A stretch of DNA of 64,000 nt, taken from positions 2,413,001 through 2,477,000 of the forward strand of contig CP075895.1 of the NCBI GenBank assembly GCA_018604165.1. The letters run 5' to 3'. Positions 25,671 to 35,767 of this stretch are shown here, in pieces. Within the stretch, counting starts at the first letter, position 1, and the number at the start of each line of letters is the position of its first letter. The stretch is from Chitinophagaceae bacterium LGM1. Its GTDB lineage: Bacteria; Bacteroidota; Bacteroidia; Chitinophagales; Chitinophagaceae. The position numbers and the translations under genes were made by a program. The notes under the pieces are model-generated. The model was not told where the DNA came from and ran no database searches. It saw only the letters and a program-made list of their open reading frames with translations.

Positions 25671-26492
25671 ATGATATCATTACCTAACATACTACTCGTA
25701 TGCATATTTACACTAAAAAGTAATTATTGTGCGGCAAAACATAATTCAATTGACACATTATCAGTCAATGAAAGTTTCAATGGTCAAAATTGCGTAATTG
25801 ATAATAGTATACTTGCTGGTTCATACAAATTGGCATCAAAACATATGTTAATAGAACTTTTCTCATCGCAAGGTTGCAGAAGTTGCTTAAAAACAGACAG
25901 CTTAATTGACCAATTAATACAACAAAAAGCTATTGAAAGTAAAGACATCGCATTTATATCGTATCACGTAACGTATTGGAATTCGCTTGGCTGGTTCGAT
26001 AAATACTCTACTATTCAACATGATTCATTACATCAGTTTTACGCGTTCCGTCACAAACAATATAGCTATACTCCTGCGATAGTTGTTAACGGTCTTTCTT
26101 ATGGTAGTGGCAATAATTTACCTCGAATCGAAACTATTATTGATTCTATTCATTCTGCACTTTTATACAATACTGTTTTTTTATATGCACGATTTATTTC
26201 AAAGGACACCGTGTTGGTTGAGTTGTCAAAAACTTTCGAAAAGGCTAGGCTTCACTATGTAGTCGTTAAAAAAAGAATAAACACAGCTATACTCAATGGC
26301 GAAAATAAAGGGAAATTAATGATGCAATACAATACCTCAATTAATAATAAAGCATATGATATTACTTCAGATAAACAATTAAGCTACAAATTGTATATTC
26401 CTCAACTCGAGGATGATGTTCAATTATACATCTTTTTAAAAAATAATGATGGTCATGTCATATCTGAGATTATAGAGATAATAACTCAGTAA
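25671..26492 (+). CDS. DUF1223 thioredoxin-fold protein
   Basis: 273 residues with a weak signal peptide (SLPNILLVCIFTLKSNYCAA). The DUF1223 signature is clear: LIELFSSQGCRSCLKTDSLI (a CxxC-like C-R-S-C), AFISYHVTYWNSLGWFDKYS, QHDSLHQFYAFR and YTPAIVVNGLSYGSG. This periplasmic thioredoxin-fold family has no settled function. The C-terminal third is a divergent beta domain. Confidence 0.8.
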   Translation: MISLPNILLVCIFTLKSNYCAAKHNSIDTLSVNESFNGQNCVIDNSILAGSYKLASKHMLIELFSSQGCRSCLKTDSLIDQLIQQKAIESKDIAFISYHVTYWNSLGWFDKYSTIQHDSLHQFYAFRHKQYSYTPAIVVNGLSYGSGNNLPRIETIIDSIHSALLYNTVFLYARFISKDTVLVELSKTFEKARLHYVVVKKRINTAILNGENKGKLMMQYNTSINNKAYDITSDKQLSYKLYIPQLEDDVQLYIFLKNNDGHVISEIIEIITQ

Positions 26493-26625
26493 TATTAAGT
26501 TAATCTTTTGTTTGCTAATATTGCTATTTATATTTTATTATGATTGTTTAAAGATTGTTTGCAGCATTTCATCCAACACTATAATACAATGAAAAGTCTT
26601 CTTCTCAAGATAAAACATTTGTATT

Positions 26626-27897
26626 ATGAGAAAATCATTATTTTTTAAAAAAGGATTAATATGCATAGCTACAGTTATAGCCATGCAATCTGCACAAGGA
26701 CAATGGGTTAAAAAAGCAGATAATTTGCAATTTCAGCAAGGCCGCTGGGGAGGCATGAGTGCAGTCATTAATAATAAAATCCTAATTACGGGCGGATATG
26801 CAAACGCACAATGGTTAAATGATTTGCAAGAGTATGATCCTGCTATCGGCACATGGAAAATGCTAGCTAATCCAACAGGTCCTGTAAATCGCTCTGAAGG
26901 TGTTGCATTCGCCATAAATGGTAAATTGTACGTAGGATTAGGAGCTGAATATTATTTAGCTATACCACCGGCTGGACCGCATAGAAACCTCAAAGATCTA
27001 TGGGAATATAATCCTGCGACAAATGCATGGACGCAAAAAGCAAGCCTTCCCGATTCTTCCAGAACTGAATCAAATGTATTCGTTGTGAATAACAAAGCCT
27101 ATATAGTAGGTGGTAATGGCGTATTTGATGGGGGTACAACCGTAAGCCAAACTAATCAGGTATGGGAATATGATCCAGCAGGAAATAAATGGACAAAGAA
27201 AGCTAATTATCCTGAAACTGCAGGAGTTCGCAGTGCTGCGGCTTTTGCAATTAACGGCAAAGGTTATATTTCATGTGGTAGTTCTGGATCAAGTGTCATC
27301 GCTAAAACATACGAATATAACCCAACGTCAAATGCTTGGACGCCTAAAGCTGATTTCCCAGATTCAGCACGCGATGGTGTGGTATCTTTTGTAGTGGATA
27401 ATAAGGGTTTTGTTGGGTTAGGTGCCAGTGGCGGATTTAATAACTATAAATCAACTTTCTATTATTACAACCCAGCTACAGACAAATGGAGTTATCTACA
27501 CGGAAGCTGGCCTGTACAAGCAAGGAAGTATGCGTTAAGTGAAGTAGTAGGCAACAAAGCGTATGTGGGTTGCGGATGGCGTGTCGATGGTACAGCACAA
27601 ACCTATTTCCGCGATTGGTATGAAATGGATGTAGTAGCAAAACTTGGTATTGAAAACACATCTGTCACAAACAAACTGAATGTATATCCAAATCCTTCAA
27701 CAGGTGTCGTGCATGTTAATGTTGAGAATGGCACATATAACTATGCATTATATAGCATAACTGGTCAAAAAGCTGCTACGGGATTATTGGGTGCAGATAA
27801 AACAATTAACCTGTCAGATTTACCACAAGGGCAATATATACTGGAGTTGGTATCAGAAGAACAAACTTACCGTTCTATCGTTTCTTTAAACAAGTAG
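26626..27897 (+). CDS. Kelch-repeat secreted protein with T9SS tail
   Basis: 423 residues with a signal peptide ending near MQSAQG. Kelch blades are repeated: LQEYDPAIGTWKMLAN, LWEYNPATNAWTQKASLP, VWEYDPAGNKWTKKANYP, TYEYNPTSNAWTPKADFP and FYYYNPATDKWSYLHG. The C-terminal type A sorting domain has NVYPNPSTGVVHVNVENG, YALYSITGQKAATG and LPQGQYILELV. It shares layout with the protein at 21835; the two are paralogues interrupted by the tandem pair and the DUF1223 gene. Confidence 0.88.
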   Translation: MRKSLFFKKGLICIATVIAMQSAQGQWVKKADNLQFQQGRWGGMSAVINNKILITGGYANAQWLNDLQEYDPAIGTWKMLANPTGPVNRSEGVAFAINGKLYVGLGAEYYLAIPPAGPHRNLKDLWEYNPATNAWTQKASLPDSSRTESNVFVVNNKAYIVGGNGVFDGGTTVSQTNQVWEYDPAGNKWTKKANYPETAGVRSAAAFAINGKGYISCGSSGSSVIAKTYEYNPTSNAWTPKADFPDSARDGVVSFVVDNKGFVGLGASGGFNNYKSTFYYYNPATDKWSYLHGSWPVQARKYALSEVVGNKAYVGCGWRVDGTAQTYFRDWYEMDVVAKLGIENTSVTNKLNVYPNPSTGVVHVNVENGTYNYALYSITGQKAATGLLGADKTINLSDLPQGQYILELVSEEQTYRSIVSLNK

Positions 27898-27918
27898 TAT
27901 AGTTTACGTAGTAGGTTG

Positions 27919-27946
27919 CTGCCCCGCTATATGCGGGGCAGTTTTT
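27919..27946 (+). terminator. Rho-independent terminator
   Basis: CTGCCCCGC-tatat-GCGGGGCAG followed by TTTTT, 22 bp after the Kelch gene stop. Confidence 0.9.
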
Positions 27947-27980
27947 AACGAGTATGTCTTTAATAATATAAAAAAATAAC

Positions 27981-30900
27981 ATGAAAAATCATATATGGTT
28001 TATGGCCCGTTATGCTTTACTCATCACTGTAATGTTAGTTGCTGGTCATGTAAAGGCAACACACTATGCAGCTGCCGACTTACACGCAACGTATGTTGGT
28101 ATAGGGGTAGACCCTTGTTCTGGATTAAGGGACTTTAGCTATGAAGTGACGCTTGACTTATATAAAGCATGTGAACCAAATAATGCTAATTTAGGAGCAA
28201 CAGCTGATATAGTAATAAGGAGTACTAGTGCGGGATACAATATTACACAAAATGTACCTGTCTTATCTATTGATACTTTAGATGAACTATGCGATCTATA
28301 TAAACCACAGAACTCTTGTAGAGTGCCAACTAATAGTAATTTGCCAGGTTTTGTAAGACATAGATATGTACTCAATATTACTTTACCATCAGCACAGAAT
28401 GATTGGATATTCAGTTGGCGAAATGGCAATAGAAATAATAACATCATTAATTTGTTTAATCCAAATGATGCTGAAATGTACGTTGAAGCTGGATTAGATA
28501 ACAGCACTAGGAATAACAGTACCCCTAAATATCTTATACCACCAATACCATTTATATGTTCGAATCAACCCGCAGTATTCTTGAATGGTCCATATGATGT
28601 TGATGGAGATTCGTTAAATACTACCAATGTACAGCCATTGGATGATATCGGCGTTCCGATTGCTTACCAAACAAATTACTCTCTTACCAACCCAGTTGGT
28701 TCTGCAGGCAGTAACCCGTATAGTGTAAATAAGTACACAGGTACTGCAACATTTACACCAACAGGTGCAGGTTATTTTGTTGTAGCGTTCCTTTGCGAAG
28801 AATATGACAAAGCAACGGGTGCAAGAACAGGGTACACAACTCGCGATGCACAAATCAGTGTCTTAAATTGTAGTGCACCACCACCATCTGTAGACACCAT
28901 TCCGTTACAAATTAATAATGCAACTTTTGTCAATAATGCGTTATTGGTATGTCCAGGTAGTAACCTGAACTTCTCAGTAGAAAGCAAATCAACAAATCCT
29001 GTCAATCAGTTGTATATGGAGGCAAATACCGCAATTATTCCGGGCTCATCTTTTACTACATCGGGCAGTGGTACAGCAAGTATCACAGGTACATTTGACT
29101 GGACTCCAACAACTACAGACATTGGCGAACATACACTGATAATAACCTCTAAAGATTCTACCTGTTCAGGTACAAGTGGTATATCTATCGTGCTGAAAAA
29201 CTATTCAGTTATTTTGATCCGTGTATTACAGGGGTTAGACGCTGGTAAGGATTTGCCATTTTGTGCTTTAAATCCTACTCCTAAACAACTATATGTAAGG
29301 GGAGCAGAAATGCTGAACACAATTAAATGGACAGATATTAGTGGAGGGGCAGCTAAAAATCTGTCAGCAGATAATATCATCAACCCTGTTGCAACACCTA
29401 CAACTACAACTGAGTATGTTGTCTCAACACCTGACTTGGCAGGCAATTGCAAGAATCAGGATACAGTATCTTTATATGTTGATAAAAGCAGTAACGTAGA
29501 TATTTTTCCTGATGCTGATAATTTCGTGATGTGCAGACCAGGTTATTTACAATTAGACCTGAAACTAACTGGTAAAGAGCCAAAGATAAATATGCTTTGC
29601 GGTCCGTCTGCTAATACTAATACATTACTGGATTCATTTACAATATATGGCTCTTCTGTGTTTGGTACAGGCTTTAATTATGATACACTGGGTAGTGCTA
29701 CACCAGTGTTGTACAATAATGTACGTTCTGCTAAAATGCAATTTTTGCTACAAAACAGCGAATTGAAAGAATATGGTATACGATCATCTACACTACGTTC
29801 TTTAACTTTTGAAACAGCTAAATCAACTACTCCAAATAATTTTGAATACAAAAACTTTACGATATCGTTAAAGTGTACTGAAAAAACAGAACTCGATAAA
29901 AACAAAGGTTTTGAAACTGGCACTATCCCAGTTTACACTGCTCCTAGTAATATTACATTCCCGGATGGGGTACACAAATTCAATTTTGATGTGCCTTATA
30001 ATATTGACATGAGTAAAAACCTTATAGTGCAAATTTGTTATAGCGATAACCCAGATACCGTTGCATCTTGCACTTCGCTTAATGGTACGCCACCGCTTAT
30101 TAAATTTAACCCTGTTACATATTCTGCTGGTTTAGTATATAAACCTGCTAATGGAACAGTAAAAGATGTTTGTAATATTTCTTCCGCAGCTAATATATCT
30201 GAAATAGAAAGCAGACCAACATTCGAGTTTGATTATAATGAAGCTCCAAGTGAACCTTTTGTATTTACGTGGAATTCTGACACATATCTTTCAGACTCAA
30301 CAAGTAAACAACCATTATCATATGTTCCAAAAACCTCAAACTTTGTAATTAAAACCTTTGGTAGCAGTGGATGTTTACTACACGATACATTGAAAGTTGT
30401 AGTGCCGCAACACGATTTCTATGTACTACCCAAAGACACTTCTATCTGCTTTGGCGAAACAGCCCCGTTGTCTGTTAAAAACGGTACTTATTTCGAGTGG
30501 TTTGAGTTTGAGAACGGTAAGTTCAAATCAGCACACGAATCGCTGAACTGTGACCGTTGCCCCAACCCGATAGCGAAGCCTAAAAAGACGACACACTACA
30601 AAATAAAAGTAGGTGATGAACTCTTCTGCTACGATACCATAGATGCGTTTATAGAAGTAAAACCATTGCCGATAGTTAAGATACTGACCAATGACACGGT
30701 AATAAAATATGGTAAGAGCATACAGCTGATGGTAAACGGAGCCCGCCTCTACAACTGGACACCGGTATCGTCGCTGAACAACCCGAACATTTCTTACCCG
30801 GTAGCTACGCCTACAGAGTCTACCCAATATGTAGTAGGCGGTATAGCCAGCAACGGTTGTGTATCGTTTGATACGGTACGCGTAGGTTTGGATTATCGTG

Positions 30901-31166
30901 ACAATCTGTTTATCCCGACAGCATTCAGCCCGAATGGCGATGGCAAGAACGATGTGTTCAAAGTATCGAACATGACATTCCAACGTTATACAGAGTTCCG
31001 TGTATTCAACCGCTGGGGCCAGGAGATATACAATGGCAACAAAGGATGGGATGGTATGTGGAAGGGCGTAGTACAGGAAGCAGGTGTATATACCTACCTG
31101 ATACGAGTAGCCTACCCTGATGGCGAGATAGAAACCTACAAGGGAGATGTGACACTGGTAAAGTAA
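27981..31166 (+). CDS. Large secreted protein with CHU_C (type B) T9SS domain
   Basis: 1061 residues. Signal peptide ending near HVKA, then a Bacteroidota-specific N-terminal domain (THYAAADLHATYVGIGVDPC, SYEVTLDLYKACEPNN), beta-sandwich repeats, and a last Ig-like part. The final 85 residues are the gliding-motility-associated C-terminal domain: FIPTAFSPNGDGKNDVFKV, FRVFNRWGQEIYNGNKGWDG and GVYTYLIRVAYPDGE. This type B signal directs T9SS export. From roughly 30390 to the end the codons become GC-richer than in the rest of the gene, which suggests a recombined 3' end. Ends 34 bp before a terminator. Confidence 0.88.
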   Translation: MKNHIWFMARYALLITVMLVAGHVKATHYAAADLHATYVGIGVDPCSGLRDFSYEVTLDLYKACEPNNANLGATADIVIRSTSAGYNITQNVPVLSIDTLDELCDLYKPQNSCRVPTNSNLPGFVRHRYVLNITLPSAQNDWIFSWRNGNRNNNIINLFNPNDAEMYVEAGLDNSTRNNSTPKYLIPPIPFICSNQPAVFLNGPYDVDGDSLNTTNVQPLDDIGVPIAYQTNYSLTNPVGSAGSNPYSVNKYTGTATFTPTGAGYFVVAFLCEEYDKATGARTGYTTRDAQISVLNCSAPPPSVDTIPLQINNATFVNNALLVCPGSNLNFSVESKSTNPVNQLYMEANTAIIPGSSFTTSGSGTASITGTFDWTPTTTDIGEHTLIITSKDSTCSGTSGISIVLKNYSVILIRVLQGLDAGKDLPFCALNPTPKQLYVRGAEMLNTIKWTDISGGAAKNLSADNIINPVATPTTTTEYVVSTPDLAGNCKNQDTVSLYVDKSSNVDIFPDADNFVMCRPGYLQLDLKLTGKEPKINMLCGPSANTNTLLDSFTIYGSSVFGTGFNYDTLGSATPVLYNNVRSAKMQFLLQNSELKEYGIRSSTLRSLTFETAKSTTPNNFEYKNFTISLKCTEKTELDKNKGFETGTIPVYTAPSNITFPDGVHKFNFDVPYNIDMSKNLIVQICYSDNPDTVASCTSLNGTPPLIKFNPVTYSAGLVYKPANGTVKDVCNISSAANISEIESRPTFEFDYNEAPSEPFVFTWNSDTYLSDSTSKQPLSYVPKTSNFVIKTFGSSGCLLHDTLKVVVPQHDFYVLPKDTSICFGETAPLSVKNGTYFEWFEFENGKFKSAHESLNCDRCPNPIAKPKKTTHYKIKVGDELFCYDTIDAFIEVKPLPIVKILTNDTVIKYGKSIQLMVNGARLYNWTPVSSLNNPNISYPVATPTESTQYVVGGIASNGCVSFDTVRVGLDYRDNLFIPTAFSPNGDGKNDVFKVSNMTFQRYTEFRVFNRWGQEIYNGNKGWDGMWKGVVQEAGVYTYLIRVAYPDGEIETYKGDVTLVK

Positions 31167-31200
31167 AGAGTCGGGATATTAATTAAGCAGAATTAGTAAA

Positions 31201-31228
31201 ACTGCCCAGTATTTGCTGGGCAGTTTTT
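31201..31228 (+). terminator. Rho-independent terminator
   Basis: ACTGCCCAG-tatttg-CTGGGCAGT followed by a TTTT run, about 35 bp past the CHU_C gene stop. Confidence 0.9.
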
Positions 31229-31706
31229 ATTACTACATTTTATCGTGTAATTATGTGCAATATTTCTTGTATTCCTCCTTACCTATTTAATACATTACCA
31301 CATTGATAAATTTATTACTGTGATTACTTTCAGGTAAAAAGAATTCAACTTTTTATGTTCGGCAAATCATACACATATTAATAATTATAACTTGACATGC
31401 AAGAAGGTCTTGTAGCAATGAGTATAGTTACTCTTCACGACCGACAAATCTTTATATTGATTTTAGATTATATTGACGGTAAAGATATCCATCCATTCTA
31501 TCTTATAAACGTATGTTCGGCATAAAAACAAAGACGAATACAATAAATTGATGGCATAGTTATGTAAGCCACTTATTTAAGAATAATATATTTTTTATAT
31601 CAATAATTCTGAAATATTAATCATTTGAACTGTAATATAATTTGGTTCGAAAAAAGTCCACTAAAGTCTACATTCACGAACCTCAATAATAATTCTTTAA
31701 TAGTAT
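31229..31706. other. Intergenic, AT-rich
   Basis: About 480 bp between two convergent genes. A 42-codon frame starts at 31397 (MQEGLVAMSIVTLHDRQIFI) with its stop near 31525, but it has no other support. Nothing else is seen. Confidence 0.4.
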
Positions 31707-34700
31707 CTACTTACTACTTAACGAAAAATACAAAATAGGTTGTTTGCTGAATGTACCAGGCCATGCCATATCTACCCTTATGGGATAACCTGCGAGTGTT
31801 GTCCTTGCACTTAGTCCATAAGACAAATGCCATTTGTTATTGATTGGATTTGTCGGATTCCATGTTTCTCTGGCCGTAGCTATATCGCTAAATATACCCA
31901 ATTGCAGATTGTTGATGAAGTTGAGCAGTGTTTCTATGGGTATCAGTGTCTGAAATACGGGGAAATACACATCATTGTTCCAGTTTAGATATTGGTTGCC
32001 TTGTATCGTGTTTTGCAAATAGCCTCGTAATGGTGTTACCAATGTCTGAAAAGCATAGGGTACGTTTTGTGGTGCTTGTGCATTGCTATCTACTCTAACT
32101 GTTACATTGTTATCTATCCCACCAAGGTTATACAATACTTTGCTCTGTCTGCCACTGTAGCCTATTTGAAACTTGCTTACCCATGTGATGTATTTATAAA
32201 TAGGCTGGTGGTATTGTAACTGAATGGTATTACCTGTAACTGTACCCTCATTGCCACCTAATGGTTGAAACACATCTATCATGGCTTTAGCATGATAGCC
32301 TTTGTGTAGCATGGGTATAGTAGGTTGTAACTTATTGTAAGTAACGGATAAGGTACTGATAGACCATACACTTCTGTAATCTTCAAATTTGAGGGTGTAT
32401 TTGTCTGTTGCCAGAAAGATAGTCCTGTCATAACGGATAGCTTGGATAAAACCTGCTTTAAGGTAATAGGTAAATGGATGGGTAATGTTTACTTCTCCAT
32501 AGTGGGTTTTTACTTTGGCATTGTTCGGATATAGCCTGCCTGCTTCATCTGTCCAATTGCGTTTAGGGTCTGCATTCAGGCTTTCTACTTTCCTGAAATA
32601 TGCCACACCCCAATCTATGCGTTTCTTGGTGTTTTCATATCTGATATAAAAATCACTACCCTCACTACCTGCTGGTAAACGAAAACCTATATTGACATGA
32701 TGGTTCTCAAATATATCGGTAAAGCCACCTTGTGCCATACCGCCCAGTTCAGGAAACTTAAACTGTCCCTGATAGTTTTGATAGGGCTGATAGCGGTTGA
32801 TAAAATAGTCATTGTTTACTTTGGCACTGAAATAAGCACCATGCAGTTGCAGGATATATGGTTTTACTTTCTTAGTATCATATTGCAGTGATTTGGCTAT
32901 ACTGTCTTCTCTTTGTCTTGTTTTCTCTTTTGCTCCTTTGGGTATCAGTACGCCCTCTAAAAAAGAGGGATTATCGTCTTTAGACACTTTTATCAGACTG
33001 TCTTCTCTTTTTTTAGCTACCAGATTGTTATTATAGTCTGTCAGCCAGGGGCTGGTGGTATCTATGTTATTGTTATCTGCTATCCATTCCTGTAAGGGTG
33101 TAGTGTATATGGTGATGGTATCTTTGGTATGGGTATAGCTTGTAATGCTGTTTGTTTGCGGGTGGTATTGGATGGGCTGATAGTTACCTAGTGTCTGTAT
33201 TGCGCCATTATGTTGATTAAAATTGTTGATAATGGCAAAGTTTTCTGTGCCTTGTTTTGTATGTGTAGCAAGGATTTGATTACTACTTAGCCAAATGGGT
33301 TTATCCCATTTGCTGTATGAGATTATATCTGTTTGTATGGGCTGTACTTTTTTATTGTTTAACAAGTAAATGCCTTGTTCCGTTTCGGATGTGTCTTTAA
33401 AGCCGATGGTTCGTTTTTGCTCTGGTGTTGCTTCCTGTATTTTTCGGTCGGATGTAAATACGGTTGCTCCTTGTTGGTTCAGGTCAAAACTATTGTCATC
33501 ATATGGGTCATTGGTAAGGGCTGTGTAAGCTTCTTTATTCGGGTCGTAGGTAACTATATCGCTTTGTCCTTTTTTGTAAGCTGATAGCTGGTATTGCTTA
33601 TTACTTGTTACTCTTGTTTTTGTTATGCCGTCTGCTCTGGCTATGCTTGTCTGTGTGCCTTGTGTAGGGTTTAGAATGCTGAATTTGTTTTTCTTGGGTT
33701 GAGTGATGTACAGATTATTACTTTCCCATTGCAGTAAAGGGTATGGGTCGCTGCTGTAGTCGTTTATCCAGGGTGGTAATATGTAACTACTTATTTTCTC
33801 CTGCTCTTTGGTCTTTGTATCGTAGAGCCATGTGGTACGTTTGTTCTTGCTATAAGTCGCATAGGCTATTTGCTTGCCATCTTCACTTGTTTGCAGGTTT
33901 TTGAGTATGCCTGTGGCTTTGGGTATGTTAGTGCTTTTGCTCTTTGTTATTTGTTTGGTTGTATCTTTTTCGATAAACCTTTTTGTATAGTATTGGTGGC
34001 ATTCATAAAGTACGCTATCTATATTCTTTTTAGTAATCAGCCGTAATGCCCGTCTGAGGTTTTTCTTTTTTTTCAGTTGGCTGAATAGCTGCATCGGAGC
34101 TTGGGGGTAGTACTGCTGTTGCAGGAAATAACAGAATGCCTGTCCGCTGAGTTTGGGTTGGTAGGCAATGCTTTGTTGCCAATTAGTAAATCTTTGTTCC
34201 CTAAAGCTTCTTTTGAGTTGGTCTTCTGCCTGTATAGGCCATCCGTTTGCAAAGTATTTGATGGCTCCTTCTTTATACCAATAGGGTATGTCTTCTTCTC
34301 CTGTTTTGCTTTTAGCTTGTTCTTCTAAGTTTTGCCTTAGCTGCGCTTCCCAGATGCTCCGTGCCAGTGCTTCGTATAGCTGCGCTTTCAGTTGCTCGTA
34401 ATTGTCTGTATAGGCAAGTACTAATCTTGTGCCTTTGGTAATGAATGTCGGAAAACTGTATTCTTTTGTTTCGTATAGCCCGATATTGCTTTCATATACC
34501 TGAGTAACTGATGGGTAAAGTATAACGTGTGGTGGCCGCAGCAGGCTGGTACCCATACTGCGTTTTATCTTCTTGGTGGCTTCGGGTAGTTCTCTGGATA
34601 TATATGATGCCATGCTGTCATTGCCTTTGGGGAAGTAGATATGAAAGGCTTTAGTATGGAATGTGTGCCATGTGTAGTTATGCCATTGGAAGCGGTTGTA

Positions 34701-34817
34701 TCTGGGTTCGTTTTGTAATTGGGCAGTTGTTTTGTAAGTATGGGTGATAAGCAATAGTATGAGCAGCAGTTGGTATGGGAAGCGGTGTTGTTGCTTGTAA
34801 AAACTGGTTGGGGGCAT
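31707..34817 (-). CDS. Peptidase-MA-like / beta-propeller / outer-membrane barrel protein
   Basis: 1036 residues with a signal peptide (YQLLLILLLITHTYKTTA). Residues 40-200 resemble a peptidase MA-like domain (FHTKAFHIYFPKGNDSMASY, LVLAYTDNYEQLKAQLYEAL), but the zinc-binding HExxH is absent; the position reads EALARSIWE. A TolB/WD40-like propeller follows, and the last 350 residues look like a surface-antigen (Omp85-like) barrel (QLGIFSDIATARETW and a terminal YFSLSSK). Likely outer-membrane assembly or transport, with an inactive peptidase fold. Divergent from the gene at 34895. Confidence 0.6.
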   Translation of the reverse strand: MPPTSFYKQQHRFPYQLLLILLLITHTYKTTAQLQNEPRYNRFQWHNYTWHTFHTKAFHIYFPKGNDSMASYISRELPEATKKIKRSMGTSLLRPPHVILYPSVTQVYESNIGLYETKEYSFPTFITKGTRLVLAYTDNYEQLKAQLYEALARSIWEAQLRQNLEEQAKSKTGEEDIPYWYKEGAIKYFANGWPIQAEDQLKRSFREQRFTNWQQSIAYQPKLSGQAFCYFLQQQYYPQAPMQLFSQLKKKKNLRRALRLITKKNIDSVLYECHQYYTKRFIEKDTTKQITKSKSTNIPKATGILKNLQTSEDGKQIAYATYSKNKRTTWLYDTKTKEQEKISSYILPPWINDYSSDPYPLLQWESNNLYITQPKKNKFSILNPTQGTQTSIARADGITKTRVTSNKQYQLSAYKKGQSDIVTYDPNKEAYTALTNDPYDDNSFDLNQQGATVFTSDRKIQEATPEQKRTIGFKDTSETEQGIYLLNNKKVQPIQTDIISYSKWDKPIWLSSNQILATHTKQGTENFAIINNFNQHNGAIQTLGNYQPIQYHPQTNSITSYTHTKDTITIYTTPLQEWIADNNNIDTTSPWLTDYNNNLVAKKREDSLIKVSKDDNPSFLEGVLIPKGAKEKTRQREDSIAKSLQYDTKKVKPYILQLHGAYFSAKVNNDYFINRYQPYQNYQGQFKFPELGGMAQGGFTDIFENHHVNIGFRLPAGSEGSDFYIRYENTKKRIDWGVAYFRKVESLNADPKRNWTDEAGRLYPNNAKVKTHYGEVNITHPFTYYLKAGFIQAIRYDRTIFLATDKYTLKFEDYRSVWSISTLSVTYNKLQPTIPMLHKGYHAKAMIDVFQPLGGNEGTVTGNTIQLQYHQPIYKYITWVSKFQIGYSGRQSKVLYNLGGIDNNVTVRVDSNAQAPQNVPYAFQTLVTPLRGYLQNTIQGNQYLNWNNDVYFPVFQTLIPIETLLNFINNLQLGIFSDIATARETWNPTNPINNKWHLSYGLSARTTLAGYPIRVDMAWPGTFSKQPILYFSLSSK

Positions 34818-34894
34818 ACTGCGCTGTTGCGGTTATTTACTAGTGCAAAAATGCGCTTATTTATTGAATTTTACCTTATTATTGCTTTGTTTTC

Positions 34895-35767
34895 ATGCCC
34901 ATGCCATATCGCTTTTTTGTACTGGTTTTTCTTTGCTGTCTGTGCCTGTCTGCACAGGGGCAGCAAGGGGTGTGGGATAAGGCGGCTAGCGGTAAAAAAT
35001 CCAAGTCTAAAGTTGATAAAAAGGTTAAGGGTATTAAAAAACTGCGCGACCATATCAAGCAATGGGGTTTAGAGGATGAGTACAATAAGGGATTATTGGT
35101 TGGTGGCAGGCTCAACAGCAATGGTTGGAGCGGCGGGGTGTATTATTTCACCAAAAGCAAGCCGGGTGTTTACAATGTATGGCAGTTGCATTTTGCTGAA
35201 ATCAAGCATGAAAAACAGGTAAAGCAACAGGCGGTTAGTACTTCTTTTACAGACTTAGGTGAACCCAGTCCTTTTGTATTCGGTAAAATCAATAACCTTT
35301 ATACTCTACAGCTTGGCTATGGCAAGGAGCAGGTTTTGTTGCCCGGAGTTGTTGAGGGTAATGTATCGGTTGCGTTCAGGTGGAATATAGGTTTTAGCCT
35401 CGCTATGCTCAAGCCGTATTATCAGCGTTTGATACGGGTGGATAATACGGTTGCAAATCCTATAGCCACTTTATCGGAAGAAAAATACAGTGAGGAAAAC
35501 GCGGAACTGTTTTTGAAATCTGGTTATACATTGGGGGGTAGTAAATGGAGCAATGGTTTGGATGAAACAAATCTTGTACCTGGTGTATATGCAGAGGCTG
35601 CTTTTATTGTAATACCTGCACCCTCTAAGGGTTTTGTGCAGGCTATCAGCTTGGGGTGCAACGGGGCTTTTTATACCAAGCCTTTGCCGATACTGGCAGA
35701 AGTAAAAGCGTATCGCTATCAGGTGGCTTTGTTTGCAGGGCTGGCGATTGGTAAAAAATGGAAGTGA
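34895..35767 (+). CDS. Hypothetical secreted protein upstream of a VWA gene
   Basis: 290 residues, signal peptide MPMPYRFFVLVFLCCLCLSA (an ATG at 34901 is an alternative). After a lysine-rich stretch (SGKKSKSKVDKKVKGIKK) comes a beta-rich domain with aromatic strands (NVWQLHFAEIK, YTLQLGYGKEQ, VSVAFRWNIGFSLAMLK), the look of a small outer-membrane barrel. It overlaps the VWA gene by 10 bp, so the two are translated together and may work as one surface complex. Family not recognised. Confidence 0.6.
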   Translation: MPMPYRFFVLVFLCCLCLSAQGQQGVWDKAASGKKSKSKVDKKVKGIKKLRDHIKQWGLEDEYNKGLLVGGRLNSNGWSGGVYYFTKSKPGVYNVWQLHFAEIKHEKQVKQQAVSTSFTDLGEPSPFVFGKINNLYTLQLGYGKEQVLLPGVVEGNVSVAFRWNIGFSLAMLKPYYQRLIRVDNTVANPIATLSEEKYSEENAELFLKSGYTLGGSKWSNGLDETNLVPGVYAEAAFIVIPAPSKGFVQAISLGCNGAFYTKPLPILAEVKAYRYQVALFAGLAIGKKWK

